From: SAR202 cluster bacterium
GTDB lineage: Bacteria > Chloroflexota > Dehalococcoidia > Lucifugimonadales > UBA1123
Assembly: GCA_030752795.1 (NCBI GenBank)
Contig: JASMDM010000034.1
Span: forward strand, 1-64,000
Direction of reading: 5' to 3'
DNA: 64,000 nt
Every line of letters starts with the position of its first letter. The first letter of the stretch is position 1. Below the pieces are notes generated by a model. It made no database searches. It was not told the DNA's origin and saw only the letters and a program-made list of their open reading frames with translations. The translations under genes were made by a program, and so were the position numbers. This document shows, piece after piece, positions 9,037-19,062 of this stretch.

Positions 9037-9867
9037 TCAGGCTCGTCGGCGCAACCGTCGCGATCGGTTGGTAGCGTACGGCGCGGTCATCGAAATGACC
9101 AGGACGCCTACAGACGTCAACACGATCGCGCCGCCTGCAGCAACATTCGCGTAGAACGCGATGGTCAGGCCGACCAGCGCGCTGCTGACGCCGACCGCGA
9201 CACCGCCGAACAGCGCAACTTTGAGTCCGGTCGCGAACCGAAGACTGACCATCACCGGAACCACGATCAGAGCGCCCACCAGCAGCACCCCGACAACCCG
9301 CATCGACAGCGTGATCGTGGCGCCTGTGAGGATGGCCAGCGCAAGATTGACGCGAAATACGTGGACGCCGTTGGATCGTGCGAGGTCGGTGTCGAACGAG
9401 CTCTGCGACAGCTCGGAATAGAACACAACCACGAAGCCGATCACGATCACGGTCAATCCCGCGAGAAGCCACAGATCGGTGGCGGTCACCGTGAGGATGC
9501 TCCCGAAAAGGTAGGCGAACAGGTCGACGTTGAACCCTTCAGCAAGGCTGATGATGACGACCGCGACGGCCAGAGCCGAGTACAGCACCACCGCCAACGC
9601 GGCGTCGCCTGGCATCAACCGTCGCAGCCGGACGGTTTCGATGGCGACGGCCGCAACGGCGGTCGCGCCGAGACCCGCAATTGGTGGATACGTTCGCGTC
9701 AGCAGGCCAATCGCGACGCCCGTGAGGGCGACGTGCGACAGGCTGTCTGAGATCAACGCGAGCCTTCGGAGCACGAGGAACAAACCCAGTGCCGGGGCGA
9801 GCCCTCCGACGAGCAGCCCACCGATGAACGCCCGTATCATGAAATCGTATTGAAGTATCTCTGGCAT
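9037..9867 (-). CDS. znuB: Zinc/manganese ABC transporter permease
   Basis: Membrane subunit of an ABC-3 family metal importer, about 276 residues with around eight hydrophobic helices. It starts at MPEILQYDFMIRAFIGG; the LALISDSLSHVALTGVAIG block and the later GVLLVGALIVVPVMVSL segment are typical of ZnuB/MntB. An upstream in-frame extension to 9915 would overlap the ATPase gene, so ATG 9867 was preferred. It is the last gene of a zur-znuA-znuC-znuB operon. Zinc is inferred from the linked Zur-like regulator; manganese is the alternative. Confidence 0.88.
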   Translation of the reverse strand: MPEILQYDFMIRAFIGGLLVGGLAPALGLFLVLRRLALISDSLSHVALTGVAIGLLTRTYPPIAGLGATAVAAVAIETVRLRRLMPGDAALAVVLYSALAVAVVIISLAEGFNVDLFAYLFGSILTVTATDLWLLAGLTVIVIGFVVVFYSELSQSSFDTDLARSNGVHVFRVNLALAILTGATITLSMRVVGVLLVGALIVVPVMVSLRFATGLKVALFGGVAVGVSSALVGLTIAFYANVAAGGAIVLTSVGVLVISMTAPYATNRSRRLRRRA

Positions 9868-9889
9868 GGTTATGCGACTCGCTTCAACA

Positions 9890-10669
9890 TTATCTGTGCT
9901 CGTGGAGTTCGTCATGCAGGAGCATATCCATCGGAAGGCCGTAGAGGTCGGACAATTCTTTTTCGGTCATTCGGTGAGCGGGTCCGTGGAACACGACGGT
10001 TCGGTTGATGCACGCGACCGTCTTCGCTTGTCGGAGGACCGCTCCGATATCGTGAGACACCATCAGAACGGTAATCCCCTGCTCGGTGTTGAGCCGGCGC
10101 AACACCGAGTAGAGCTGCTCCTGGCCCACGGCGTCGACGCCCGCTTCCGGTTCGTCGAGAATGAGCAGCTTGGGTTGCCGGACGAGGCTTCGGGCAATCA
10201 GCGCACGCTGCTGCTGCCCGACAGAGACGGCTGATATCCGGCGGCCCGCTAAATCCTCGATGCCCACGATCTTGAGGCTTCGGTCGACAATCTCATTGCG
10301 TCCGCGTCTCCAGAATCCGAACGGATCGAAACCTTTGTAAAGCCCATGTGTCACGATCTCTCGAACCGTCGCGGGAAACTGGGAGTGGATCCCGTCCATC
10401 GTTTGGGGTACGTATCCAACCAAGTCCCATCGATCGAAGCTGGATGCCGGTACGCCGAACAGTTTGACCTCACCGAACGTCGGCGTCGTCAAACCAAGCG
10501 CCAACCGCACTAGCGTCGTCTTGCCGCTGCCGTTTGGGCCCATCACGGCGAAAAAATCGCCCGATTCGACGCTGAAGCTCACGTTCGAGAGCGCGTCGAC
10601 GGAGCCGTATCTGTACGTGACGCCGCTGAATTCGAGGCAGATCATATCCGTTGCTTGAGCTGGATTCAT
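9890..10669 (-). CDS. znuC: Zinc/manganese ABC transporter ATP-binding protein
   Basis: ATPase subunit of the metal importer, 259 residues. Walker A is GPNGSGKTTL near residue 36. The Q-loop is GYVPQ. The signature is SVGQQQRALIAR, with Val in place of the usual Gly of SGGQ. Walker B is LLILDEPEAGVD, and the switch His lies in VSHD. The ATG at 10669 shares its A with the TAA of the upstream binding-protein gene, so the two are translationally coupled; an upstream in-frame GTG at 10678 is less likely. The C-terminal tail is His-rich (LLHDELHEHR), which could touch zinc, though this is speculative. Confidence 0.9.
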   Translation of the reverse strand: MNPAQATDMICLEFSGVTYRYGSVDALSNVSFSVESGDFFAVMGPNGSGKTTLVRLALGLTTPTFGEVKLFGVPASSFDRWDLVGYVPQTMDGIHSQFPATVREIVTHGLYKGFDPFGFWRRGRNEIVDRSLKIVGIEDLAGRRISAVSVGQQQRALIARSLVRQPKLLILDEPEAGVDAVGQEQLYSVLRRLNTEQGITVLMVSHDIGAVLRQAKTVACINRTVVFHGPAHRMTEKELSDLYGLPMDMLLHDELHEHR

Positions 10670-11592
10670 TACGAGCACTCCAGCGCCGTTCGAAGCGCGG
10701 TCAGGTTTTCCGCCATGATGTCCAAGTACGTCACTCCGTTGTCGGCTTCGTCCGGAGTCAGCGACTCCAACGGATGCAACTTCAGGACCTCGGCGCCGAT
10801 TTCGTCAGCGATAGCGTGAGGCAAGCCGCGTGTCGACGCGGTCTCTGTCATGACATATTTCACGCCTGTCGATTTGATGTCCCGCGTGAGCTCGGCAAGT
10901 TTCGACGGCGAAGGCTCGGCCTCGGGAGACAAGCCCGACACGGACACTTGATCGAGGCCGTATCGAGACGCCAGATGCCCGAAGGCAGAGTGCGCGGTGA
11001 CAAAGGTGTTCAGCCGACAGTCCGTCAAACCGGTCGCGTACTCATCGTGGAGAGCGTCGAGATCTGTGACAGCGGCGTCCGCGTTCCGTCGAAATTCGGT
11101 CGCGAGGGACGGCGCAGCGCCGGACAACGCGTCGCTGATTGCCTGCACCTGCTCTCGTGCCAGAAGTGGATCGAGCCAATAATGCGGATCGATCGCGTCT
11201 GGACGCATCCCGAGCATTGGGCCGAGTTCGACGACCATCATCTCAGGATCATCGAGACTTGAGATGGCCCGATCCATCCACGGCTCAAATCCGAGACCGT
11301 TGTAGATGACAACATCGGCGTTCCTCATGGTCCGCATGTCGCCAGTGGACGGCTCGAAATCATGAGCCTCAACGCCGGCGCCGACAAGATTGACCACGCT
11401 CACCAGATCGCCTCCGATTCGCGTTGCAAAGTATTCCAGCGGATACAGCGTCGTCACGACTTGCAGCCTGTCGTCAGAGGTGTTCGCAGCTTTGTCCGAC
11501 GAGCCGCAAACCGTGCTCACGGAGGTCGCGATAGCCAGGCAGGATATGACTGCCAGCATCGGCAGATTTGCGCGTTTGATACGGTGTCTCAA
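10669..11592 (-). CDS. znuA: Zinc/manganese ABC transporter substrate-binding protein
   Basis: Extracytoplasmic metal-binding component of cluster A-I (ZnuA/TroA), about 307 residues. The N terminus has a basic start and a hydrophobic signal ending at VCGSS, a weak lipobox because Val precedes the Cys. Likely metal ligands are His in VEAHDFEPS, His in DPHYWLDP, His in TAHSAFGHLASRYGL and an acidic residue near MTETAS. The His-rich loop of many ZnuA proteins is absent. TTG at 11592 is the apparent start, without an obvious ribosome-binding site. It lies 43 bases after zur and is coupled to znuC. Confidence 0.9.
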   Translation of the reverse strand: MRHRIKRANLPMLAVISCLAIATSVSTVCGSSDKAANTSDDRLQVVTTLYPLEYFATRIGGDLVSVVNLVGAGVEAHDFEPSTGDMRTMRNADVVIYNGLGFEPWMDRAISSLDDPEMMVVELGPMLGMRPDAIDPHYWLDPLLAREQVQAISDALSGAAPSLATEFRRNADAAVTDLDALHDEYATGLTDCRLNTFVTAHSAFGHLASRYGLDQVSVSGLSPEAEPSPSKLAELTRDIKSTGVKYVMTETASTRGLPHAIADEIGAEVLKLHPLESLTPDEADNGVTYLDIMAENLTALRTALECS

Positions 11593-11635
11593 TTTGGAAT
11601 GCGACCCTGAGCCAGATGACTTGGTTGCCGGTATT

Positions 11636-12037
11636 TCACTCTGGGGAGACGGTCAAGCAATCCCGGCAGAGGATGTCGAATTCGATGCGGTGGCCGAGAA
11701 TCTCGCCGTTCACCTCGCCGCCGATGGCGCGAACGAGACGCTCGATGGTCGAGTCTCGGAACTCGCCCACGGTTCCGCAACGAACGCAGACCGTGTGGTG
11801 GTGGTGCTCGTATCGGGCGAGGCTGTACTTGGTGGTTCCGTCTCTGAGCGCCAGTTTGCAAACGACGCCCGCGTCCAGCAGCAGCCTGATTGTGCGGTAT
11901 ACGGTCGCCCTTCCGACGCCGGGCAACTCTGCGTTGATCTCCTCCGCGCCGAAGCCGTCAGGCTTTCGATCCAGCAATTCGACGACCTGCCGCCGAGCCT
12001 GCGTGATCCGAAGCCCCATGTCTTCGATGACCGCCAT
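11636..12037 (-). CDS. zur: Fur-family metalloregulator, probably Zur
   Basis: Winged-helix repressor of 133 residues. The DNA-binding part is RITQARRQVVELLDRK through GRATVYRTIRLLLDAG. The metal region has a run of four His (YEHHHHTVCVRCG), and two CxxC pairs (CVRC, CRDC) form the structural zinc site. Its position at the head of a zinc-type ABC operon argues for Zur rather than Fur or PerR. The 70 bases upstream (12055-12140) are AT-rich with GATAATTGATAC- and TAGTATCATC-like stretches that could hold the promoter and an operator; no clean Zur box was defined. Confidence 0.88.
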   Translation of the reverse strand: MAVIEDMGLRITQARRQVVELLDRKPDGFGAEEINAELPGVGRATVYRTIRLLLDAGVVCKLALRDGTTKYSLARYEHHHHTVCVRCGTVGEFRDSTIERLVRAIGGEVNGEILGHRIEFDILCRDCLTVSPE

Positions 12038-12320
12038 CAGGTCTCTCTGGAGATTCGCGCTCTGATAATTGATACTTCATCTCACTTGTTAGCCGTCGTT
12101 GGCGGAAAATCAATCGCCAGAATAGAGATATAGTATCATCTGCATTCCCGAATGGCAACATCGCCGCTGTTGAGAATCTCGGTTGCTTGACCCCGCTGCA
12201 CGTCCCCGCAACGCGGGCTTGGGAGCAGACGTGCTGCCCCTCGCCACGGATTGTCCGCGTGGACCAGCGCTGATACGATACCGCCATCTTCCCAACATCT
12301 CGGTATACGGAGGGCTGCAA

Positions 12321-13916
12321 ATGGCTAAATCTCACCTTTTCGCCGACACAGTACTCAAGGGCGCCAACATCGTCACAGTGGATCCCGCTCAGCCGCGGGC
12401 TCGGGCTCTCGCCATTCGCGACGGCGTCTTCGTGGGGGTCGGCAGCGACGACGACATCGAAGGCCTGGTCGGCCCTGGCACCGTTATTCGGGACACGCGC
12501 GGCAAGACTGTCATCCCAGGTCTGATCGATGCGCACATCCACGTTTTGAGCTCGGGGACGCGTCACGTCATGGCCGCCGACTGCGACCAGCGCAGCATCG
12601 GCGAGATTCAGGACGTGCTCCGAGAACGCGTCGCGACCGCGGAGCGAGGCGACTGGATCCAAGGATTCAAATTCGACGACACCAAGACTCGGGAGTCGCG
12701 ATTCTTAAACAAAGACGACCTCGATGCGGTGACGACCGAGCTCCCGATCATGGTTTCGCACCGGGCGGGTCACGTCTACTACCTCAACACTCCGGCCCTC
12801 AAAGCGGCGGGTTACAACAACGAAAGCGAGGACCCGCCGGGCGGGCGCCTCGGCCGAGACGCGACCACAGGCGAGCTCGACGGCGTTGTGTACGAACGCG
12901 CCATCGAGCCGCTGCGCGATTCCCTGCCTCAAGTCACCTCCGAGACCCGCCGCCAGGGACTGAAGACCATCTGCGGAATGCTGGGCGCCGCGGGCCTGAC
13001 GTCCGTTCACGACGCGATGGTCTCGGACCTCGAGATCAACACGTACCAGGAAGGGCAAGACAGCGGCGACCTGACTCTCAGGGTGTATATGCTGGCGGGA
13101 CGAGCTCACTTCCCCGCCCTGCGCGACGCTGGTTTGAAGTCCGGATTCGGAAACGACCGACTGCGACTCGGCGGCATCAAGATGGTGTCCGACGGCGCGA
13201 TCGCGGCCCGCACCGCGTACCTGTCCGAGCCGTACGTCGATTCGCACGACCACGGCATCCGGGCTATGACTCCCGAAGAAACTGATGCGGCCGTCATGGA
13301 GATGCACAAGGCAGGATTTCAGGTATGCATCCACGCCAACGGCGACCTTGCCATCGACATGGCGCTGACCGCCTACGACAAGGCGCAGACCGCGTATCCG
13401 CGCCATGACCCGCGGCACCGGATCGAGCACTGCACTCTGGTCAATCCCGACTTGCTCGGCCGCATGAACCGGCTCGGGACCATCGCCACGCCGTTTTGCA
13501 CGTACGTCTACTACCACGGCGAAAAGATGCGCTTCTACGGCGAGGACCGGTTGCAGTGGATGTTCGCCCAGCGGTCGTTCATCGACTCCGGGGTCGTATC
13601 CACGGGCGCGACCGATTACCCGCCCGGGCCGTTCGAGCCGCTGATGGGCATCCAGAGTTGCGTAACCCGCACCGACATGAACGGCAAACTATGGGGCCCG
13701 AACCAGCGAATCACGATAGACGAAGCGTTGCGGATCTACACCCAAAACGGCGCGTACGCATCCTTCGAGGAAGACACAAAAGGGTCGATCCAAGCGGGCA
13801 AGCTGGCCGATCTCGTGGTGCTAGGCGAAGACATAACCAGCGTCGACCCGTTCGCGATCAAAGACATCCCAATCGAAGAGACGATCGTCGGGGGGCGGGC
13901 GATGTACGAAGGGTAG
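12321..13916 (+). CDS. Amidohydrolase family 3 protein (YtcJ-like)
   Basis: Metal-dependent hydrolase of 531 residues, the usual size for YtcJ-like members. The metal-binding HxH lies in VIPGLIDAHIHVLSSG near residue 72. Further conserved pieces are FQVCIHANGDLAID, DPRHRIEHCTLV and VVSTGATDYPPGPFEPL, ending in the small beta domain (GSIQAGKLADLVVLGED). GGAGGG at 12309-12314 supports ATG 12321. It is monocistronic, divergent from zur and followed by a repeat-rich gap. Likely substrates are N-acyl or imide-type compounds, but nothing in the sequence decides this. Confidence 0.87.
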   Translation: MAKSHLFADTVLKGANIVTVDPAQPRARALAIRDGVFVGVGSDDDIEGLVGPGTVIRDTRGKTVIPGLIDAHIHVLSSGTRHVMAADCDQRSIGEIQDVLRERVATAERGDWIQGFKFDDTKTRESRFLNKDDLDAVTTELPIMVSHRAGHVYYLNTPALKAAGYNNESEDPPGGRLGRDATTGELDGVVYERAIEPLRDSLPQVTSETRRQGLKTICGMLGAAGLTSVHDAMVSDLEINTYQEGQDSGDLTLRVYMLAGRAHFPALRDAGLKSGFGNDRLRLGGIKMVSDGAIAARTAYLSEPYVDSHDHGIRAMTPEETDAAVMEMHKAGFQVCIHANGDLAIDMALTAYDKAQTAYPRHDPRHRIEHCTLVNPDLLGRMNRLGTIATPFCTYVYYHGEKMRFYGEDRLQWMFAQRSFIDSGVVSTGATDYPPGPFEPLMGIQSCVTRTDMNGKLWGPNQRITIDEALRIYTQNGAYASFEEDTKGSIQAGKLADLVVLGEDITSVDPFAIKDIPIEETIVGGRAMYEG

Positions 13917-14014
13917 GCGTACGCGGTTGAGGAAGTGACAGGCATGTGCTTTGTTTTCGAATGCGGAGACACGGCAAGCGTCTTAAAGCCTCGCAGTTCG
14001 AAGCTGCACACGTT

Positions 14015-14049
14015 GAGCCAGAACCTTCATCTGCGGATTCAGGATGACA
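14015..14049 (+). repeat. Short dispersed repeat, first copy
   Basis: Shares 26 identical bases (CCTTCATCTGCGG followed by ATTCAGGATGACA) with the copy at 14464-14498. Its layout, AGATTCTTC-like then CTGCGG then TCAGGATGACA, matches the right half of the larger repeat family, so it is probably a divergent member. Confidence 0.75.
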
Positions 14050-14189
14050 GGATGTAGACGACGCGCTCCGTCGTGAGCATGAATGTTACCGGAAACGGTC
14101 GGCCTGATGGCCGAACCCGCCGCCACGACCAGTATTCTGCCCTTTGCGGTCATCGACCAACTACTTGTTTAAACCAACTGCCTTCCAGA

Positions 14190-14283
14190 GCCCTTCGTGG
14201 AAGGACGAAGGATCTGGGGTCTTGCAGGCAAAAGTGCGTGTTCAACGACTAGATTCTTCGGCCGCGGCCTCGGAATGACACAT
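14190..14283 (+). repeat. Dispersed intergenic repeat, main family, copy 1
   Basis: Carries the family landmarks in order: GATCTGGGGTCTTGCAGG, then TTCAACGACTAGATTCTTCG, then GCCGCGGCCTCGGAATGACA. Homology continues to the right for about 40 bases (CAATATG-like, GGCGCCACTTG, TTATCGCCAT), matching the flank of copies 3 and 4 in reverse orientation. Confidence 0.8.
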
Positions 14284-14463
14284 ATTGTGCGGCGCCACTT
14301 GTCTTGATTATCGCCATCAAGGCCAAGCCCACACCGCGAACGGGGTTCTGGCTCTTCAGGGCCAAACCTGGGTTTCGTGGTTGTGACAACCTCCACGAGT
14401 GACCACCTGCCATCCGTCGAGGCGAGGCTGATCGGGTCGCGCCGGGGCGCAACATCCGACGTT

Positions 14464-14498
14464 TAGCCAGATCCTTCATCTGCGGATTCAGGATGACA
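14464..14498 (+). repeat. Short dispersed repeat, second copy
   Basis: Same 26-base core as 14015-14049, preceded by TAGCCAGAT, which echoes the AGCGACCAGAT of the main family. Confidence 0.75.
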
Positions 14499-14611
14499 CC
14501 GCGTGGCCTACCCCCTTCGCCATGCTGAGCCATCCGCGGAGGCGAAGCGTCTCGGGCCGCGCAGGGATGCATGAACCCTCGGCGACGTGACAAGACTTCC
14601 GTGCGCGTCGA

Positions 14612-17172
14612 TTACCGCAGGTGGACGATCCCGGCTGACCCGTCGACGGTTATCGTTTGGCCGTCTTCGATCACTTTGGATGCGTTACCGGTCATGAACA
14701 CCGCGGGTATTTTGTATTCGCGCGCAACCACGGCGGCGTGGAGCAGCACGTTTCCGCCGTCGAGGACGAGGCCGCCGATGACTGGGAACAGCGGCGTCCG
14801 CATCGGGCCGGCGTTGTACGACACCAGTATCTCGCCCGGGTTTATATCCGGCACAACATCCGTGTTCGGTATGACTCTGGCGATCCCCGTGACGGCACCT
14901 GCCGATGCTACGATGCCCGCTAGTATGGCGGAGTCTTCCCTGTCGTCTTGGCGGGCGGGGGCAGGCGTCGATTCAGAGTCCCCGCCGACCGTCGCCGGCG
15001 GATCAAGCATCTCGCGGAACTTGTGGAGAAGCTTCCGCGCGCGGACCAACTGCTTGTAGTCGAACGCGGCCGGGTCGGTCAACGCCTCCTTGAGTTCTTC
15101 CATCTTGATGAAGAACACGTCGTCGCGTTCGGTTATGACGCCAGCTTCGTGCAACCGGGCCGCGGCCTCGATACATGGGAGTCGAAGCAACGCGACGATC
15201 GTTTGGTCGAGGTGGAAATCGTGGTCTTCTTGTTCCGCGTTCGTCTTTTGGGCGAGGGACAATTCGTGATCGAAACGGGCCCTCTTGTCTTGGTCGTCTC
15301 CGATCGCTTCACGCGCCTCATCGATCACATCAAGCGCCTCTTGCGGGATCGAGTGCACGTTCGCTTCAAACGCCTCATCGCCAAGCGACAGATACCTTGA
15401 GATTATGTCCAACACGATGCTCGGCGTATCCTTCCACGTTGGATACGTGAGCGGGCTGTGTGACCCGAAACCCGCGCCCGATTTGTAGCCGAACTCCTCG
15501 ATGAACTCATCGAGCTCGCACGTGAATTCCATCGTGCTCAGATCGTCGTGGAGTGCGTCGTACAGGCCGTTTAGATCGACCGACGCGAAACGTTCAGCGA
15601 CGACCGGCGACGTCTTGACAGTCCGGGCCAACCTCGTGATCTAGTTGATGGTCTCGGTGGATTTGTTCGGCCCGAGCGTCGCCGTCATGATCTTCAGACC
15701 GTCGTCGATGCCTGTCAGGTCCGGCATCGCTTTCGCCCAGCGTCCCCTGGCCTCAAACGTGCCGCGACTCCAATGAATTGCCCAGGGTTCGGCCGCTTCG
15801 CGAAGCACGTCGTCGATGTGGTTTATCAAGGCTTGGTTTGAGGCGCGTTTGAGGTCGAACCTGTTGAGTCTGCGGTTGGTCGAATCGATGTACGGGGAGT
15901 AGTGCTCCAACCAGATGGTGCTCCCCTTGGCTCACGCTGCTGCAAGCTTGGCCTGGAAAGCCTCTCGCCGACGCGCAAGTTCTTCAGGCGGTGCATCGAT
16001 CGGCACGACGCCCTCGAATGGGTAGGCGTTAAACATCACATGGGCGTTTGCGAGCGGGCCGCCGCCGATTCGAGAGAAGCCTTCCATACGCGCCACGTAG
16101 AACATGCTGTCGCGGAGCTCATCCAACGGCAGCACAGGTCGGGCTTCCCGCTGTGGAGGCGAAATCCGGGTGTGCTGTTTGTCTTCTTCGTTCGCCCATT
16201 TCATCGGGAACCGGTCGAGGCCGGTGATGGGACGCGCCTGGAGCACGTGGAAGCGATCTCCGTCATGGCCCCACTCGATGTCGTGAGGGGTCTCGTAAAC
16301 CTCCTCCACGGACAACGCGAGATCGTACAGTTCGCTGAGTTGAGCGTCGGTGAGAACCGGTTGATTTTGGCGTTCGGAAGGCACAGATAACTGTTGTGTG
16401 CCGGAGCCGTCCGCGTACGCGACCAATCGGGTTTTGGGGGATACGGAGCGCCGCACGATCGATCCGGTCTCTCTGTCGAGTACGAACGAGTCGACCTCAA
16501 CGGAGCCGTCGACGACCCCTTCGCCGAGTCCGAAACCGGCGTTAACCACGATTTCGGTCAGATCGCTCGTCACGGGATTGACGCTAAACAGCACGCCCGA
16601 CGCTTCTGACGGAACTAACTGCTGAACGACCACGGCCATCGCGGCGTCAAAATGGTCGAAACCGTTGGCGTGCCGGTAGTGAATAGCCTCGGCGTTCCAC
16701 AATGAAGCTCATCAGCGTTTGACCGCGTCGATTAGCTCGGATTCTCCACGGACGTTCAGGTAGGAGTCGTACTGCCCCGCGAAACTCTCCTGCTGCATGT
16801 CCTCGGCGGTTGAAGACGACCTGACGGCCACCCGCAAATCGGACGACCCGCAATCTTGAGCCAGTCGCTGGTATGCATTCGTGATCTCAGCCAGGATGCC
16901 GTCCTGCGCGGTTGCTTCGGTGAACAAATCCCCGATATCGGACGCCTGGGCGTTCATCGATTGAATGTCGTCAGCAGATGCCTCCCCGATCAACCGGCCG
17001 ATCATGGTTTCGAGCCCATTGCCGGATATGCATTCCCGGTACGCCGCCACGTCGACGCAAAATCCGGAGTCGCCTGTATGCCTTCTCGCATCAATCTTCC
17101 TAGGTTTGCTCCCTTGCCTCCGACCAGGCTGCCGTCACTGCAATCCGCGTCACGAAACCATTGAATGTACAT
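14612..17172 (-). pseudogene. PEP/pyruvate-binding dikinase-like gene (rifampicin phosphotransferase architecture), decayed
   Basis: Remains of an approximately 850-codon gene. ATG at 17172 follows GAGGGG. The N-terminal ATP-binding domain starts WFRDADCSDGSLVGGKGANLG and includes AVRSSSTAEDMQQESFAGQY. The C-terminal swivelling His domain has GGNVLLHAAVVAREYKIPAV. With the His domain last and no PEP-binding TIM barrel, the order matches rifampicin phosphotransferase relatives rather than PEP synthase. Lesions: a missing base near 17065, so the GFCVDVAA frame is off by one; tandem TGA TGA at 16709-16714 where Cys/Arg-Trp is expected; TGA at 15932-15934; and TAG at 15641-15643. Reading continues in the same frame across every stop. 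No function is expected. Confidence 0.88.
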
Positions 17173-17445
17173 ACAGAACCCCTCGCACAGCTACATCACG
17201 CCCACACGAATCTGCATACGGATCGGCTTTCCACAGGCTTCAACCGGGGGAGGCCGCCGTTTCCATTTTCGTGTTGCGGACGATTCTACGGGCAGTAAGC
17301 CGTGCGGTCAAACCTGCTGGCGCCATGATCCAGTGCCGTGTAGCATGGCGACGGACGCGGATGAGTGGAGTTTGCGTGGCGCTTGCACCGAATTCGCGTG
17401 GCAGCGTCTAATGCAGTGATGAATCCAAATCGGGAGGCTTCCCAC

Positions 17446-17955
17446 ATGACCGAGCTCACAGACTTTCGAATCGCCAAAGACGAATTCTTTCGCGAGGACC
17501 ACCAAGCGCCGCTGTCGCATGACCAGCAGCAAGATTTCGGCGGGTTGAACTATTTCGACGAAAACGACGACCTCCGGATAGTCGCCAAGCCCGAGTTGTT
17601 CGACGACCGCGAGATCGTCGATGTCCAGACCAACACCGGCGATATCGCTCGCTATGTTCGATGGGGCCGCATCACGTTCGACGTGGACGGCCAGGACGCG
17701 AGTCTGACGTTGTTCATGGACGGAGAAGCCGGAGAGATCTTCCTGCCATTCGCCGACGGCACGAGCGGCAAAGAGACATACGGCGCCGGGCGATATCTCG
17801 AGGTTCAACACCTGCACGACGGCAGCCTGTTAGTTGACTTCAACTACGCCTACAATCCATACTGCGCCTATAATGAAGGGTGGAGCTGCCCGCGCACGCC
17901 GTTCGAAAATCGTATTGCCCCCGCGATCCGAGCCGGAGAGACGAACTTCAAGTAG
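17446..17955 (+). CDS. DUF1684 family protein
   Basis: Cytoplasmic-looking protein of 169 residues matching DUF1684: LTDFRIAKDEFFREDHQAPLS at the N terminus, FDVDGQDASLTLFMDG in the middle, and near the C terminus DFNYAYNPYCAYNEGWSCP followed by PFENRIAPAIRAGE. The conserved Asn-Pro-Tyr-Cys-Ala-Tyr stretch suggests a ligand site, but the function is unknown. GGGAGG at 17432-17437 fixes ATG 17446. The oxidoreductase gene follows after 64 bases on the same strand. Confidence 0.85.
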   Translation: MTELTDFRIAKDEFFREDHQAPLSHDQQQDFGGLNYFDENDDLRIVAKPELFDDREIVDVQTNTGDIARYVRWGRITFDVDGQDASLTLFMDGEAGEIFLPFADGTSGKETYGAGRYLEVQHLHDGSLLVDFNYAYNPYCAYNEGWSCPRTPFENRIAPAIRAGETNFK

Positions 17956-18019
17956 CGGCTGTTCTGGCGGCCGATTACGGCCAGTTCTCGGGTCAGGGCG
18001 GCGTCAGGAGTGTCGCTTC

Positions 18020-19033
18020 GTGCCCGAACAGATCAATCGTCAGATCGTCCTCGCATCCCGACCAGTCGGCTATCCGAAAGAGTCCGACTTCAAACTAATC
18101 GAGACCGAGCTTCCTCGCGCCGATGAAGGCGAAGTCGTCGTCAGGGCCATCTGGCTCTCGCTCGACCCGTACATGCGTGGCAGGCTCAACGACGTTCAGT
18201 CGTACGCCCCCGCCGTCGAGATTGGCGGCGTCATGGTCGGCGGCGTGGCCGGAGAAGTCGTCGAGTCGCGATCTCCGGCGTACAAGGTCGGCGACATCGT
18301 CCAAGGCCCTCTCGGTTGGCAAGAATACGCCGTCTCGGACGGACGCAACCTGGCGATTGTCGACCGTTCACTTGGCCCGTTGTCCACCTTCATGGGCGTG
18401 CTTGGCATGCCCGGGATGACCGCGTATTTCGGGCTTCTCGACGTCGGCAGCCCCGAACCCGGCGACACCGTTGTCGTCTCCGCGGCATCCGGCGCGGTGG
18501 GCCAGGTCGTCGGTCAGATCGCGCGCATCATGGGGTGCCGGGTCGTCGGCCTCGCGGGGTCGGCGCAGAAGACCGATTTCCTCATCAACGACCTTGGCTT
18601 CGACGCAGCGATCAACTACCGAACCGACAACGTCGAATCGGCCCTCGATGCGAATTGCCCCGACGGCATCGACGTCTACTTCGACAACGTCGGCGGCTAC
18701 ATCACCGACGCGGTGCTGGAGCGCATCAACACTTTTGCCAGAATCTCCGTGTGCGGACAGATCTCGCAGTACAACCTCGAAGAGCCCGAGCTCGCGCCCC
18801 GGAACCTACGCTTCCTGATCGTCAATCAGGCGAGGATGGAAGGATTCCTGGTCACAAAGTTCGCGGCCCGATTCGATGAGGCACGCAAGCGCATGTCCAA
18901 ATGGATGGCAACCGGGCAGCTTCGGTATCGCGAGGACGTGGTCGACGGCCTCGAGAAAGCGCCCGGCGCGCTAATCGGAATGATGACCGGTGAGAACTTC
19001 GGCAAGCTGCTGGTAAAGGTGTCCGAGGAGTAG
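18020..19033 (+). CDS. NADP-dependent MDR-family oxidoreductase (zinc-free)
   Basis: Medium-chain reductase of 337 residues related to alkenal/one reductases and CurA. It lacks the cysteine cluster of zinc enzymes. Typical pieces are WLSLDPYMRGRLND near residue 45, VVSAASGAVGQVVGQIARIMG (nucleotide-binding glycine motif, about 155), and YFDNVGGYITDAVLE. GTG 18020 has GGAG at 18007-18010; a longer upstream frame overlapping DUF1684 is not needed. It ends at a strong hairpin terminator shared with the convergent molybdopterin gene. It probably reduces an activated double bond; the substrate is unknown. Confidence 0.87.
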   Translation: MPEQINRQIVLASRPVGYPKESDFKLIETELPRADEGEVVVRAIWLSLDPYMRGRLNDVQSYAPAVEIGGVMVGGVAGEVVESRSPAYKVGDIVQGPLGWQEYAVSDGRNLAIVDRSLGPLSTFMGVLGMPGMTAYFGLLDVGSPEPGDTVVVSAASGAVGQVVGQIARIMGCRVVGLAGSAQKTDFLINDLGFDAAINYRTDNVESALDANCPDGIDVYFDNVGGYITDAVLERINTFARISVCGQISQYNLEEPELAPRNLRFLIVNQARMEGFLVTKFAARFDEARKRMSKWMATGQLRYREDVVDGLEKAPGALIGMMTGENFGKLLVKVSEE

Positions 19034-19062
19034 TTTCGGTCGCACACGAATTTCGGATACAC

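Larger units (their letters stand above)
13917..14611. other. 695-bp gene-free stretch packed with dispersed repeats
   Basis: No convincing gene on either strand. It holds one full copy of the main dispersed repeat (14190-14283) and two copies of a shorter relative (14015-14049 and 14464-14498). Between and after these are GC-rich segments (14407-14460 and 14518-14580) that resemble each other and the left part of the repeat at 62.58 kb. It separates the amidohydrolase from a decayed gene. Confidence 0.7.

Noticed and set aside
8912-9750. Reading frames on both strands over the znuB region
   Set aside because: Only the minus frame at 9037-9867 has membrane helices and permease motifs; the others are rich in Arg/His/Gln, as expected of shadows.
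12055-12140. A defined Zur operator upstream of zur
   Set aside because: The region is AT-rich with GATAC/GTATC pieces, but no dyad of the right spacing could be drawn with confidence.
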